From: Caulobacterales bacterium
GTDB lineage: Bacteria > Pseudomonadota > Alphaproteobacteria > Caulobacterales > Aquidulcibacteraceae
Direction: 5' to 3'
DNA: 64,000 nucleotides
NCBI GenBank assembly: GCA_017303355.1
Contig: JAFLCU010000003.1
Coordinates: forward strand, 124,001 to 188,000
Part shown: positions 7,348 through 15,712 of the stretch, piece after piece
Position numbering within the stretch: position 1 is the first letter of the stretch
Layout: every line of letters starts with the position of its first letter
Made by a program: the position numbers and the translations under genes
Notes under the pieces: model-generated
Told to the model about the DNA's origin: nothing
What the model saw: only the letters and a program-made list of their open reading frames with translations
Database searches by the model: none

Positions 7348-9375
7348 ATGGATCAGCAAGTAATCGCGCATCGGGAGATCACGCCGGGCGCGAAGGTGGC
7401 GCCGATCCCCGATTGGGTCGATCCCGCCGACTATACGATCCCCGCCACGGCCAACCCGCATTTCATCGCGCATGGCATCTGCGTGCTGCTGCACGATACC
7501 CAGATCGATCTCTGCGGCCCCGAGCGCGCCTGGTTCAGCCGCCGCGCCGAATTGGTGACCGCCGCCGCCGGCGCCGAGCACGTCGCGCAATTCAATGTCA
7601 GCTTCGATCCGCATTTCGAGCAGATCGAGGTGCACACGATCGCGGTGATCCGTAACGGCCAGCGCACCGAGCATACGTCCAGCGCCTTCTTCGAAGTGAT
7701 GCGCCGCGAGCGCAACATGGAGCGGCTGCAGTTCGACGGCCGTCTCACCATCCATTTCACGCTGCCGGACGTGCGCCAGGGCGACGTGGTCGAGACCGCC
7801 TACACGCTCTACGGCATGCGCAAATCGCTAGCCGGCCGACAATCGGCGTTCATGGGCTTGGAATGGCCGGTGGGCATTGTCGATGTGCGCGTGCGCCAGC
7901 GTTGGCCACAGACGCGCCAAATCGCGGAGCGGCGCTATGGCAATGTGCCGGAGCCAACCGAAACCATAGCGGATGGCATTGTCGATCGGCGTTGGCGCGT
8001 GTTTGAGCGCGCGGGCGTGCGCTTTGAAGCGCTCTCACCGCCATGGGTTCTGCAAAACGCGGCGCTGCAGCTGACGGAATGGCGCGATTGGGCCCAGGTC
8101 GCGGACGCGTTCACGCCGCTTTACGAGCAGGTCGGCGCGCTGCCCGACGAGGTGGAGCAAGAGATCGCCCGCATCGCCGCCGCCGAACCCACGCAAGCCG
8201 GCCGCGCGTCGGCCATTTTGCGCTTCGTGCAAAGCGGCATGCGCTATCTGGCGATCTCGATCGGCGAAGGCGGCTATGCGCCGCGCCAATTCGCCGACGT
8301 GTGGTCGACGCGCTACGGCGATTGCAAGGACAAGTCGAACCTCTACGCGCACATGGCCCAGCGGCTCGGCGTCAATGCCTGCCCGGCGCTGGTGAACACG
8401 TTCGACGGTTACGCGCTTGATGGCTGGATGCCCAGCCCGCAGACGTTTGACCATTGCATTGTCCGCGTCGAGATCGACGGCAAAGTCTATTGGCTCGACG
8501 CGACGCGCCCGCTGCAGCCGAGCCCGCTCGAAAAAATCGGCCAAAGCTATTTCGGCTGGGCGCTGCCCTTGCGGCCAGGCGCCAATGCGCTCGAACGCAT
8601 GGCCGATCCGCCGAACGAGCTTTTGAGTGAAACCAAGGAGAACATCGTGCTCGGCGACCGGCCCGAGACGCCGGTGCGCTACGAATGGATTCACACTTTC
8701 CGCGGCATCCGCGCCGAAGGCATGCGCGAGCAATTGGAGCGCGACGGCGCGGTCAGCGTGTTCAAGCGCTACGCCGAGGAATTGCAGCGCGCCTGGCCGA
8801 AAGCGGCGGTGGTGGCGCAGGAAATCGTTTCCGACGACGTCGCCACGAACACCATCGTGGTGCGCGAGTGCTACGACATCGCCGACGCCTGGACGCATGT
8901 CAGCGGGCAAAACTATCGCTTCGCGACGCGCGACCTCACGCTCGTCGGCTCACTGGCCCCGCTCGACGCCGGCGAACGCAAGCATGAGATTTATCTTGGC
9001 CAACCGGGCCGCCGTTCGCGCCGCGTGGAATTGCGCACGGTGAAGCCGCATGAAGGCGGCTGGCTGCGCGAGCATCGCGGCACGACGCTGGCTTATGTGG
9101 ACGAGATGCGCGTGGTTGAGCCGCGCCTTCTGGTGCTGGAGCAGATGCTTTCGATCAAGGCGCTGACGCTGCCAGCGGCGGAAGCGGAGCTCTATCGCAA
9201 AGTGCAAACCGATCTCAGCGGCAACGAACTCATGATCACGGAATCTCTATCCGGCGGCAAATTCGTCGGCGGTTTGCAGCAGGGCGAGCAAATGAGCTTC
9301 TGGGGCACGGCGCGCTGGGTGCTGATCGGCCTATTGGTCGTCTATTGGATTTCACGTTTCGCCGCGGGCGGCTGA
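7348..9375 (+). CDS. DUF3857/transglutaminase-like protein with C-terminal membrane anchor
   Basis: 675-residue protein. Residues about 55-215 match DUF3857 (HTIAVIRNGQRTEHTSSAFFEVM, immunoglobulin-like; quoted here only in outline), followed by a transglutaminase-like core (about 265-390) with a complete Cys-His-Asp triad: C326 in RYGDCKDKSNL, H369 in TFDHCIVRV, and D384 in YWLDATR. A single hydrophobic segment near the end (ARWVLIGLLVVYWISRF) may anchor it. No N-terminal signal peptide is visible, unusual because many DUF3857 proteins are periplasmic. Activity is inferred as cysteine peptidase or transglutaminase. The start ATG 7348 follows a GAGGTGGGG stretch. The stop lies three bases from the convergent zf-CHCC gene's stop. 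Confidence 0.88.
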   Translation: MDQQVIAHREITPGAKVAPIPDWVDPADYTIPATANPHFIAHGICVLLHDTQIDLCGPERAWFSRRAELVTAAAGAEHVAQFNVSFDPHFEQIEVHTIAVIRNGQRTEHTSSAFFEVMRRERNMERLQFDGRLTIHFTLPDVRQGDVVETAYTLYGMRKSLAGRQSAFMGLEWPVGIVDVRVRQRWPQTRQIAERRYGNVPEPTETIADGIVDRRWRVFERAGVRFEALSPPWVLQNAALQLTEWRDWAQVADAFTPLYEQVGALPDEVEQEIARIAAAEPTQAGRASAILRFVQSGMRYLAISIGEGGYAPRQFADVWSTRYGDCKDKSNLYAHMAQRLGVNACPALVNTFDGYALDGWMPSPQTFDHCIVRVEIDGKVYWLDATRPLQPSPLEKIGQSYFGWALPLRPGANALERMADPPNELLSETKENIVLGDRPETPVRYEWIHTFRGIRAEGMREQLERDGAVSVFKRYAEELQRAWPKAAVVAQEIVSDDVATNTIVVRECYDIADAWTHVSGQNYRFATRDLTLVGSLAPLDAGERKHEIYLGQPGRRSRRVELRTVKPHEGGWLREHRGTTLAYVDEMRVVEPRLLVLEQMLSIKALTLPAAEAELYRKVQTDLSGNELMITESLSGGKFVGGLQQGEQMSFWGTARWVLIGLLVVYWISRFAAGG

Positions 9376-9378
9376 GGC

Positions 9379-9609
9379 TCAGTGCCCGTCCGCACCGTCG
9401 GCCAGCACAAAGCGACGGTCGCAATAGAGGCATTCGACGAAATTCTCTTCGCCCATGTCGTAAAACACGACCGGATGGCCAAGCGCGCCGCCGCCGCCAT
9501 CGCACTTCACGCGCTTCGACGTCACCGTGATCGTTTCCGGCGCGGCAAGCGCGTCCGGATCGCCGGGCGTCATCTGATCGGTGCGCGGATTGTCGTGGAG
9601 CTTGCTCAT
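9379..9609 (-). CDS. zf-CHCC domain protein (NDUFS6-like zinc finger)
   Basis: A 76-residue protein with the CHCC zinc-binding pattern: C36 in RVKCDGGGGALGHP (with a His eight residues on) and a C-x2-C in VECLYCDRRFVL. The family is common in alphaproteobacteria and related to the mitochondrial complex I accessory subunit NDUFS6, although the bacterial protein's exact role is uncertain. The length is typical. Start ATG 9607-9609. The gene stands alone and converges on the transglutaminase-like gene with only three bases between the stop codons. Confidence 0.85.
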   Translation of the reverse strand: MSKLHDNPRTDQMTPGDPDALAAPETITVTSKRVKCDGGGGALGHPVVFYDMGEENFVECLYCDRRFVLADGADGH

Positions 9610-9703
9610 TATCTCGACCGGCGGGTTGAAGCGGATTACCGGGGCACGTACCTAGAGCGCATCGCGCCTCCGCGCAATGCGACCCCCAGACCCGAAGGCG
9701 CCC

Positions 9704-10648
9704 ATGCTCGCCCCCTCCTCGCCGCCCGACTACGCCATCGAGGCGCGCGGCCTCGACAAAACCTACGGCGCCCAGGGCAAGGGCAAACCGGTCCATGCAC
9801 TGAAGGCGGTCGATCTGGCGATCCCGCGCGGGTCGTTCTTCGGCCTGCTCGGCCCCAATGGCGCCGGCAAATCCACCTTCATCAATACGCTCGGCGGCTT
9901 GGTGAAAAAGTCCGGCGGCACGGCCTCGATCTGGGGCCACGACATCGATGCCGATCCCATGAACGCGCGCGGCGCGATCGGCATCGTGCCGCAAGAATTG
10001 AACATGGACCCGTTCTTCTCCCCCGCCGAGGCGCTGGAGATTCAGGCAGGCTATTACGGCGTGCCGAAGAGCGAGCGGAAGACGGAAGAAATTCTGCGCG
10101 CCGTCGGCCTGTGGGATAAACGCGACGCTTATGCGCGCACGCTTTCCGGCGGCATGAAGCGGCGCATGCTGGTCGCCAAAGCGATGGTGCATTCACCGCC
10201 CGTGCTCGTGCTCGATGAACCGACGGCGGGCGTCGATGTCGAACTGCGCCGCCAGCTCTGGGATTATGTGCGTGCGCTGCATGCGGGCGGCGTCACGATC
10301 GTGCTCACCACGCATTATCTCGAAGAGGCGCAGGAGCTCTGCGACACCATCGCCATCATCAATCATGGCAAGGTGATCGCTTGCGAGCCCACGCACAAGC
10401 TGATCTCGCGCCTCGATCAAAAAACGCTCGTCGTCACGCCGCAGACGCCGCTCGCGCCGCCGCTGCGCGGCTTTGAAGACATTGTGTTCGCGCAGAGACC
10501 AACAGGCGCCTTCACGCTGACCTACAAAACCAGCCAGCACAGCGTCGAGGAATTGCTCGATCGCATCCGCGCCGCCGGCGTAACGATCAAGGATCTCTCA
10601 ATCGAAGAGCCGGACCTCGAGGACGTGTTCGTGGAACTCACGGCATAG
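9704..10648 (+). CDS. ABC transporter ATP-binding protein
   Basis: About 314 residues (323 from an alternative ATG at 9677). Walker A GPNGAGKST (around residue 50-58), a Q-loop near GIVPQELN, signature LSGGMKRRM, Walker B VLVLDEPTAGVD and H-loop TTHYLEE are all present, so the ATPase looks functional. The C-terminal extension of about 75 residues is typical of drug/ABC-2-type exporters (CcmA/NodI-like). GAAGG lies 5 bases before ATG 9704, which decided the start. No ABC-2 permease gene is next to it in this window; the following gene is an aldo/keto reductase. The permease may be elsewhere. Probably an exporter ATPase. Confidence 0.88.
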   Translation: MLAPSSPPDYAIEARGLDKTYGAQGKGKPVHALKAVDLAIPRGSFFGLLGPNGAGKSTFINTLGGLVKKSGGTASIWGHDIDADPMNARGAIGIVPQELNMDPFFSPAEALEIQAGYYGVPKSERKTEEILRAVGLWDKRDAYARTLSGGMKRRMLVAKAMVHSPPVLVLDEPTAGVDVELRRQLWDYVRALHAGGVTIVLTTHYLEEAQELCDTIAIINHGKVIACEPTHKLISRLDQKTLVVTPQTPLAPPLRGFEDIVFAQRPTGAFTLTYKTSQHSVEELLDRIRAAGVTIKDLSIEEPDLEDVFVELTA

Positions 10649-10651
10649 AAC

Positions 10652-10716
10652 AATATGGACCGCCGGCGCCTCGCCGGCATGCACCGCGCTGGCCGGCGAG
10701 GCGCCGGCGATCCATA
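10652..10716. repeat. REP/BIME-like inverted pair, GGACCGCCGGC family (copy B)
   Basis: Directly after the ABC ATPase stop. The left arm (10652-10682) reads AATATGGACCGCCGGCGCCT and continues TCGCCGGCATGC; the right arm (10691-10716) is its reverse complement with one change, GATCCAT for GGTCCAT. The spacer is 8 bp, against about 37 bp in copy A. A transcript would form a very stable hairpin between the ABC and aldo/keto reductase genes, which could act as a terminator or stabiliser. Confidence 0.8.
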
Positions 10717-10732
10717 CGAACGGAGCGTGCTT

Positions 10733-11716
10733 ATGAAATACGTCAATCTCGGCAAGACCGGCCTCAAAGTCTCGCGTATCTGCCTTGGCACGATGGCTTA
10801 CGCCGAAGGCGCCGGCGGCTTCCACCCCTGGGCGCTCAACGAAGAAGCCTCCCAGCCCTTCTTCAAGCGCGCCTTCGAAGCGGGCATCAATTTCTTTGAC
10901 ACTGCCAACGTCTATTCGTCCGGCACCAGCGAGGAATTCCTGGGCCGCGCCGTCGCGAAATACGCCAAGCGCGAAGAGGTCGTCATCGCCACGAAAGTGC
11001 ATGGCGAAATGCGGCCCGGCGATCCGAACGGCAAAGGCCTTTCACGCAAAGCCATCTTCACTGAAATCGATCACAGCTTGCGCCGCCTCGGCACGGATTA
11101 CGTCGATCTCTACCAAATCCACCGCCTCGACCCTGAAACGCCGATCGAGGAAACGCTGGAGGCGCTGCACGACGTCGTGAAGGCCGGCAAGGCGCGCTAT
11201 ATCGGCGCCTCCTCGATGTTCGCCTGGCAATTCATGCAAGCGCTGGCGCTGCAGAGCGCGCATGGCTGGGTGCGCTTCGTCTCGATGCAAAACCACCTCA
11301 ATCTGCTCTACCGCGAGGAAGAGCGCGAGATGCTGCCGCTGTGCCGCGATCAGGGCATCGGCGTGATCCCGTGGTCGCCACTGGCGCGCGGGCGCCTCGC
11401 ACGGCCATATGGTGAGAAAACCGACCGTAGCGAGACGGACAAGTTCGGTACATATCTCTACCGAAAGACCGAAGACAGCGATCGCCAAGTGATTGAACGC
11501 GTCGGCGAGATCGCGGCCGAACGCGGCCTGCCGCGCGGGCGGATCGCGCTCGCATGGCTGCTGGCGAAGCCGGGCGTCACCGCGCCAATCGTGGGCGCCA
11601 CAAAGATCGAGCAATTGAACGATTCGATTGCGGCGCTTGATGTGGCGCTCAGCGCCGAAGAGATCGCGCGGCTTGAAGAGCCTTACGTGCCGCATCCCAT
11701 TTCGGGTCACACCTGA
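10733..11716 (+). CDS. Aldo/keto reductase
   Basis: 327-residue AKR-fold NADPH-dependent oxidoreductase, of the type often called general-stress or YhdN/aryl-alcohol dehydrogenase-like. The catalytic tetrad is visible: D and Y in INFFDTANVYSSG, K in EEVVIATKV, H in DLYQIHRLD. Later signatures LLAKPGVTAPIVGATK bind the cofactor phosphate. Start ATG 10733 (MKYVNLGKTGLKVSRI) is preceded by CGGAG; the upstream in-frame extension lies in the REP repeat. The tautomerase gene starts 7 bp after the stop, so this begins a run of four same-strand genes. Substrate unknown. Confidence 0.93.
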   Translation: MKYVNLGKTGLKVSRICLGTMAYAEGAGGFHPWALNEEASQPFFKRAFEAGINFFDTANVYSSGTSEEFLGRAVAKYAKREEVVIATKVHGEMRPGDPNGKGLSRKAIFTEIDHSLRRLGTDYVDLYQIHRLDPETPIEETLEALHDVVKAGKARYIGASSMFAWQFMQALALQSAHGWVRFVSMQNHLNLLYREEEREMLPLCRDQGIGVIPWSPLARGRLARPYGEKTDRSETDKFGTYLYRKTEDSDRQVIERVGEIAAERGLPRGRIALAWLLAKPGVTAPIVGATKIEQLNDSIAALDVALSAEEIARLEEPYVPHPISGHT

Positions 11717-11723
11717 GGACGAC

Positions 11724-11927
11724 ATGCCCTACGTCAATATCAAGATCACCAAAACCGGCGCGACCGCCGCGCAGAAAGCCGAGCTGATCAAGGGCGCGAC
11801 AGAGCTGCTGCAGCGCGTGCTGAACAAGAACCCGGCCACCACCGTCGTCGTCATCGACGAGGTCGAGACCGACAATTGGGGCGTCGGCGGCGAGACCGTG
11901 ACGGCGCGCAACGCGAAAGCGCCATGA
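11724..11927 (+). CDS. 4-oxalocrotonate tautomerase family protein
   Basis: A 67-residue protein whose N-terminus after Met removal is PYVNIKITKTG, placing the catalytic Pro1 of the tautomerase superfamily. The alpha-beta pattern and the length (60-75 residues) are typical. The reaction is keto-enol tautomerisation; the true substrate is unknown. The gene starts 7 bp after the aldo/keto reductase stop and its own stop overlaps the next ATG (ATGA), so it is likely translationally coupled to the nucleosidase. Start ATG 11724 has GAGGAC upstream. Confidence 0.88.
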   Translation: MPYVNIKITKTGATAAQKAELIKGATELLQRVLNKNPATTVVVIDEVETDNWGVGGETVTARNAKAP

Positions 11928-12511
11928 CCACGCCGCGCCCGCTTGTCGTGATGGCGCTGCCCAGCGAAAGCGAAGGCCTCATCGAAGACCTCAGACTTGA
12001 GGTGATTTACACCGGGCTGGGTAAGGTCAACGCCGCCCACGGCCTCACGCGCGCGCTTTACACCGCCCGAGCGCGCGGCGTGGTCTATCCTTACGTGCTC
12101 AATCTCGGCTCCGCCGGCAGCCATGATTTTCCGCGCGGCGCGCTGGTGGAAGCGGATCGCTTCGTACAGCGCGATATGGACGTCACGGGCCTCGGCTTTG
12201 CGCTGGGCGCCACGCCGTTCGAGAACATGCCGGCGATGCTCGAAGCCACACGCCGTTTCGCGCATCTGCCCCGCGCCATCTGCGGCACCGGCGATTCCTT
12301 TCTGCAGGCCCTCTCGCCCGTCGCATGCGGCCTCGTCGATATGGAAGCGTACGCCTACGCAAAGGTCTGCACCCTGGAAGGTGTTGCGTTCGCGTGCGTG
12401 AAATACGTGACCGACGGCGCCAATGATGGCTCGCACACGGATTGGCAAAAACATCTCGTCGACGCACCGCACGCCTTCGCCGCGTTGCTGAAGGATCATC
12501 TCCAAGCATGA
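11924..12511 (+). CDS. Nucleoside phosphorylase/nucleosidase (MTA/SAH nucleosidase-like)
   Basis: 195-residue PNP_UDP_1 superfamily protein. The pattern VVMALPSESEG at the N-terminus, VLNLGSAGS, then VDMEAYAYAKVC (the Glu that binds ribose hydroxyls) and VKYVTDGAND (catalytic Asp) match MTA/SAH nucleosidases and hopanoid-type phosphorylases. It is shorter than the 230-residue Pfs enzyme, so substrate is uncertain: S-adenosylhomocysteine, methylthioadenosine or another nucleoside. It overlaps the tautomerase stop and the following gene start (ATGA both times), so the three genes read as one operon. Confidence 0.82.
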   Translation: MTTPRPLVVMALPSESEGLIEDLRLEVIYTGLGKVNAAHGLTRALYTARARGVVYPYVLNLGSAGSHDFPRGALVEADRFVQRDMDVTGLGFALGATPFENMPAMLEATRRFAHLPRAICGTGDSFLQALSPVACGLVDMEAYAYAKVCTLEGVAFACVKYVTDGANDGSHTDWQKHLVDAPHAFAALLKDHLQA

Positions 12512-12984
12512 ACACGCAGACGCTTGCGCTCTATTCGGCGATCTCGCTCATCGCCGGCGTGCTGATCCCAATCATGGCCGCGCTCAGCGGCGCCATGGGG
12601 CGCACGTTCGACAATCCCCAGATCGCCGCGCTGATCGTCGTCGGCGGCGCCTTCGCCATCGTCGCGGCTTTTACCCTGGCCAGCGGCGGCGGCGCGTTCG
12701 ATTGGCGGCTGCTCAAGCAGGCGACGCCGCTGCAACTTGTCGCCGGTTTCGGCATGGCCTTCTACCTGCTCTCGATCACCTATCTCGCGCCGCGCTTCGG
12801 AGTCGGCAACGCAGTGATGCTGGTGGTCGCGGGGCAAATCGCGTCATCGGCGATGATCGATCATTTTGGCCTGTTCGGCGCTCCGCATAAACCTATCGAC
12901 CTGCCGCGCGCCGCGGGCTTGGCCATCATGGTGGCCGGCGTCGTCATCGCCCAGCTCGCGGCGAACAAGCCAGCCGTCGACTAG
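12508..12984 (+). CDS. DMT-family membrane protein (DUF606/YdcZ-like)
   Basis: A 158-residue protein with five predicted helices (about 5-28, 38-60, 73-97, 101-118 and 133-152), resembling the half-size DUF606 members of the drug/metabolite transporter group that work as dimers. ATG 12508 overlaps the nucleosidase stop. The function is presumably export of a small molecule; no substrate evidence. Last gene of the aldo/keto reductase-tautomerase-nucleosidase run. Only 81 bp separate it from the convergent gene. Confidence 0.75.
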   Translation: MNTQTLALYSAISLIAGVLIPIMAALSGAMGRTFDNPQIAALIVVGGAFAIVAAFTLASGGGAFDWRLLKQATPLQLVAGFGMAFYLLSITYLAPRFGVGNAVMLVVAGQIASSAMIDHFGLFGAPHKPIDLPRAAGLAIMVAGVVIAQLAANKPAVD

Positions 12985-13065
12985 AGTTTTCACGCGACGC
13001 GACCGATATATGCCGACGCACGCGAACTGATCGTGGTCGAGTACGCACGCGCGGCGCACCCGGTT

Positions 13066-13467
13066 TCAGGTGAGGCAAACCGGATAATTTCCGCCCTCGG
13101 ACACAAGCCCCGCCTCGGACTCGCGGATCACCCAGGTGACAGCAACCCGAACACTGCACCAATCAAAGCGCGGATGGCCGGAGCGACGCAGATTGGTCAG
13201 GCAGTATTTCACGTCGCCATTGGGCGCCGCGAACCAATATTCTCGTGCGCCTTCAGGGACGTGATCCATCGCCATGGAATCCCGCGCCGCGATAGCGCGG
13301 TAAGCCTCGGCGTTGGCCGGCGCCTGCGCGCGTACCCATTGGCCGCTCGGGCCCGCACGCTCGACGTCGCAGAAATCCTGCACGATCCAATCTGAATAGA
13401 TCGGCGTCGAGGCGCACGAACCCGCCATCGGCGACATCGCCAGCACTAGCGCCATCAAGGCTCGCAT
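13066..13467 (-). CDS. Secreted hypothetical protein
   Basis: About 133 residues. Start at ATG 13465-13467 (MRALMALVLAMSPMAGSCAS), which has GGGAGGG six bases upstream; the earlier in-frame ATG at 13473 sits directly against that ribosome site. An N-terminal signal sequence ends near MAGSC-A, a weak lipobox, so it could be periplasmic or a lipoprotein. The rest has scattered Cys (C25?, CDVERAG, KYCLT, DWCSV, PVCLT) suggesting disulphides, and a WFAAPNGDVKYC segment. I do not recognise the family. It is likely a small envelope or periplasmic protein, isolated between a convergent DMT gene and the hup terminator. Confidence 0.65.
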   Translation of the reverse strand: MRALMALVLAMSPMAGSCASTPIYSDWIVQDFCDVERAGPSGQWVRAQAPANAEAYRAIAARDSMAMDHVPEGAREYWFAAPNGDVKYCLTNLRRSGHPRFDWCSVRVAVTWVIRESEAGLVSEGGNYPVCLT

Positions 13468-13562
13468 GCACATCCCTCCCGCCCCTGGAGCATGGCGCGG
13501 TTTCCGGGCGTCTGGAAGACGGCTCACACGGATGTGCGCAAACGAAAATGGCCCAAACGAAA

Positions 13563-13588
13563 ATGGCCGGTGCGCAAGCACCGGCCAT
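13563..13588 (-). terminator. Rho-independent terminator downstream of HU gene
   Basis: Perfect stem ATGGCCGGTGC/GCACCGGCCAT (11 bp, loop GCAA) at 13563-13588. On the minus strand it is followed by TTTTCGTTTG, and it lies about 47 bp after the hup stop codon. An additional partial copy of the flank (ACGAAAATGGCC) is repeated in tandem just beyond it. Confidence 0.85.
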
Positions 13589-13635
13589 TCCCGACAACCT
13601 CTAAGGTTTGTTCTGATGCGTCGTACGCGCCGCTC

Positions 13636-14040
13636 TTAGCGGGCGACGGCGGCCTTCATCACGGCCGACTGGCGGAACGCCAGCTTCTTCGACGCCTTGA
13701 TCTTCACCGGCTCGCCCGTTTGCGGGTTGCGGCCCATGCGCGCCTTGCGGGCGCGGATCATGATCATGCCGATGTCGCCGATCTTCACCTTGGCGCCCTT
13801 CATGACGTAGGCCTTCACCACGTCGAGATAGCCCTCGGTCAGCGCCTTGGCTTCTGACTTCTTGACGCCGAGGTGATCGGCGACGCTTTGCAGCAGCGCC
13901 GACGCCGTCACCGTCTTGCCGGCGGTCGCGGCGACCTTCACGGCCTTCGCTGGCGCGGCGGCCTTCTTCGCCGGAGCCTTCTTCGCGGCCTTCTTCGCCG
14001 GGGCCTTCTTCGCTGCTTTCTTCACTGCCTTCTTCGCCAT
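13636..14040 (-). CDS. HU-family nucleoid protein with Lys/Ala/Pro-rich N-terminal tail
   Basis: 134 residues. Residues about 1-40 are a low-complexity KKA/PAKKA tail like eukaryotic histone H1 tails; the HU/IHF core follows from about 43, with GKTVTASALLQSVADHLGV, then KVKIGDIGMIMIRARKA and the DNA-binding arm GRNPQTGEPVKI. HU proteins bend and compact DNA as dimers. A tailed HU is known in some Proteobacteria and Actinobacteria (for example Hlp/HupS types), but it is a distinctive feature. ATG 14038-14040 has a GAGGGG upstream on the minus strand. Monocistronic, with a strong terminator at 13563-13588. Confidence 0.9.
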   Translation of the reverse strand: MAKKAVKKAAKKAPAKKAAKKAPAKKAAAPAKAVKVAATAGKTVTASALLQSVADHLGVKKSEAKALTEGYLDVVKAYVMKGAKVKIGDIGMIMIRARKARMGRNPQTGEPVKIKASKKLAFRQSAVMKAAVAR

Positions 14041-14352
14041 CTTCGTATTCCCCTCTCACAGGTTGTCGTGCGTTAAACTCAACGAAACCACCGGTAAAAT
14101 GCGGCTTCTACGAGCCCTCTTCACCTGTGGCGCATCGAGTGATGCCACCCAAATCTTGATGGAGCGTGACTACGCCGCTCCACTACTGCGGCAAAAACCC
14201 CCATTTTTCGGGCTTTTCGACGCGTTCGCGGGGATTCCCTTGCATGGGCGCATCTGAGTCGCAATCCGGAAACGCTGATTTGCAGCGGGTTTGACGCAGC
14301 TTCTGTGGATGGCGCTTCCACGCTGTTGCTGAAAATCCCCGAAAATAAGGCG

Positions 14353-14387
14353 AAAACGCGCGTTCCATCGCTTGGATGAAACGCGCG
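14353..14387 (-). terminator. Hairpin with T-run, terminator of the repeat lipoprotein gene
   Basis: Stem CGCGCGTTCCATC (14357-14369) and GATGAAACGCGCG (14375-14387), 13 bp with one mismatch, loop GCTTG. On the minus strand a TTTT run follows (plus-strand AAAA at 14353-14356). It lies 33 bp after the lipoprotein stop codon. The rest of 14041-14419 holds no reading frame with coding character; it must contain the HU promoter, which I could not place. Confidence 0.6.
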
Positions 14388-14419
14388 CATGGCGTCTCGC
14401 TTGCGAAACGTACGCGAAT

Positions 14420-15631
14420 TTACGGCGTGATTGGGCGCTCGCGATCGGGGCGTCGACCTTCATCTTCGATCTGTCGCCCAGGTCGTGACGGTTCCGTCTC
14501 CGGCTCCGGCGGTGGCGGTGGCGGAGGTGGCGTTACGGGTGGCGGTGGTGGTTGTGGTGGCGGCGGCGCCGGCGGAGGTGCAGGCGGCGGCGTTACAGGT
14601 GGCGGCGCCGGCGGCGTCACTGGCGGCGAAGGCGGCGTCACCGGCGGTTGCGGCCGCGGCGGACGCGGCGGCGTGATCGGAGGCGAAGGCGGAGATGGCG
14701 GCGTCACCGGCGGCGTTGGCGGACGCGGCGGCGGATTGGTCTGCGCATCCTGCAGCTGGCGAATACGGCGGCGCGCATCGTCGCGATAATCGCCGTCCTG
14801 CTGCGTGTTCAGGTAATATTCGTACGCGTCGATCGTATCGCGGCGGGCGGCGCGATCCCAGGCGGTGCGGTCGTCGGCGCGCAATTGATAGATGCGCCGC
14901 TCGGCGTCGCGGCGGTGATAGCCATCGGGGTATTCACGCAGATAGCGCTCATATTCGCGGATATTGTCGCGCCGGCGCGCGCTATCCCAGGCCCAATCGT
15001 CCTGGCGCTGGAACTCATCCAGAAACCGCCGCGCCTCGGCGGCATAGACCGAGCGCGGATACGCCCGCAGAAAATCAGCATAACCACCTGGAGAATTGAG
15101 CCGGTGCGCGCGCACCCAGGCGCCTTCGTCCGTATTCCAAAGGTAATCCAGCCGCGCACGCGCCTCCTCGCTATTGGCGCCGTTCGGCCAAGCATTGAGA
15201 AAGCCCTCATACGCGTCGATCCGATCGATCCGGGCGGCCTCGGCGAAGGCGGCGCGCTCTTCCGCCGCCAGACGCGGCGCGGCCAGCACGGCGCGACGCG
15301 CATCGGCGCGGCCGGTATCGGCGCCCCACGGATAAAGCCGCATGTAGGTGACGTACGCGTCCTCGGTATCGACCGCGCTGGCGCGGGCCCAGGCCTCGCG
15401 CTCTTGCAGCATCAGCGTCTCCACCCGCGCGCGCGCGCCAGCGGCGTTCGGCCAATCCCCGAACGAGCGCAGATAGTTCTCGTAAGCAGTCGGCGTGTCC
15501 TGACGCTGCGCCAGCACCCAGGCCTGCGCCTCAAGCTCTTCCTGCGTCGGCGGCGGCGTGGCGCATGCCGCCAACAGCGCCGCGACCGAAGCCGCGGCCA
15601 ACATTTTCAATCGCCAAAAATGAGACGTCAT
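14420..15631 (-). CDS. Lipoprotein with repeated YLRxYP units and proline-rich C-terminus
   Basis: 403 residues. Signal peptide with lipobox LLAACA (Cys near 23). Residues about 35-300 contain about six units of some 45 residues, each like a helical TPR/Sel1-type hairpin with the pattern AYEnYLRsFPdgxxxxeARxRxxxL (for example YEGFLNAWPNGANSEEARAR, AYVTYMRLYPWG, YERYLREYPDGYHRRDAERR). Residues about 300-390 are proline-rich (PPVTPPSPP repeats), probably spanning or lining peptidoglycan. Looks like an outer-membrane-anchored assembly protein; no named family. The high GGC/GGT content is reflected in long low-complexity shadows on the other strand. Ends with the hairpin at 14353. Confidence 0.85.
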   Translation of the reverse strand: MTSHFWRLKMLAAASVAALLAACATPPPTQEELEAQAWVLAQRQDTPTAYENYLRSFGDWPNAAGARARVETLMLQEREAWARASAVDTEDAYVTYMRLYPWGADTGRADARRAVLAAPRLAAEERAAFAEAARIDRIDAYEGFLNAWPNGANSEEARARLDYLWNTDEGAWVRAHRLNSPGGYADFLRAYPRSVYAAEARRFLDEFQRQDDWAWDSARRRDNIREYERYLREYPDGYHRRDAERRIYQLRADDRTAWDRAARRDTIDAYEYYLNTQQDGDYRDDARRRIRQLQDAQTNPPPRPPTPPVTPPSPPSPPITPPRPPRPQPPVTPPSPPVTPPAPPPVTPPPAPPPAPPPPQPPPPPVTPPPPPPPPEPETEPSRPGRQIEDEGRRPDRERPITP

Positions 15632-15712
15632 GATCCAGCCCCCTGGTCCCTGCGTTTAGTTGTTCCCACCCCACCTGAACGGCGACGGAATCAGAACGCC
15701 CATTTGTATGGG

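Noticed and set aside
14480..14740. CRISPR array or tandem repeat array
   Set aside because: The GGC/GGT repeats are codon repeats of the proline-rich tail, with no regular spacer.
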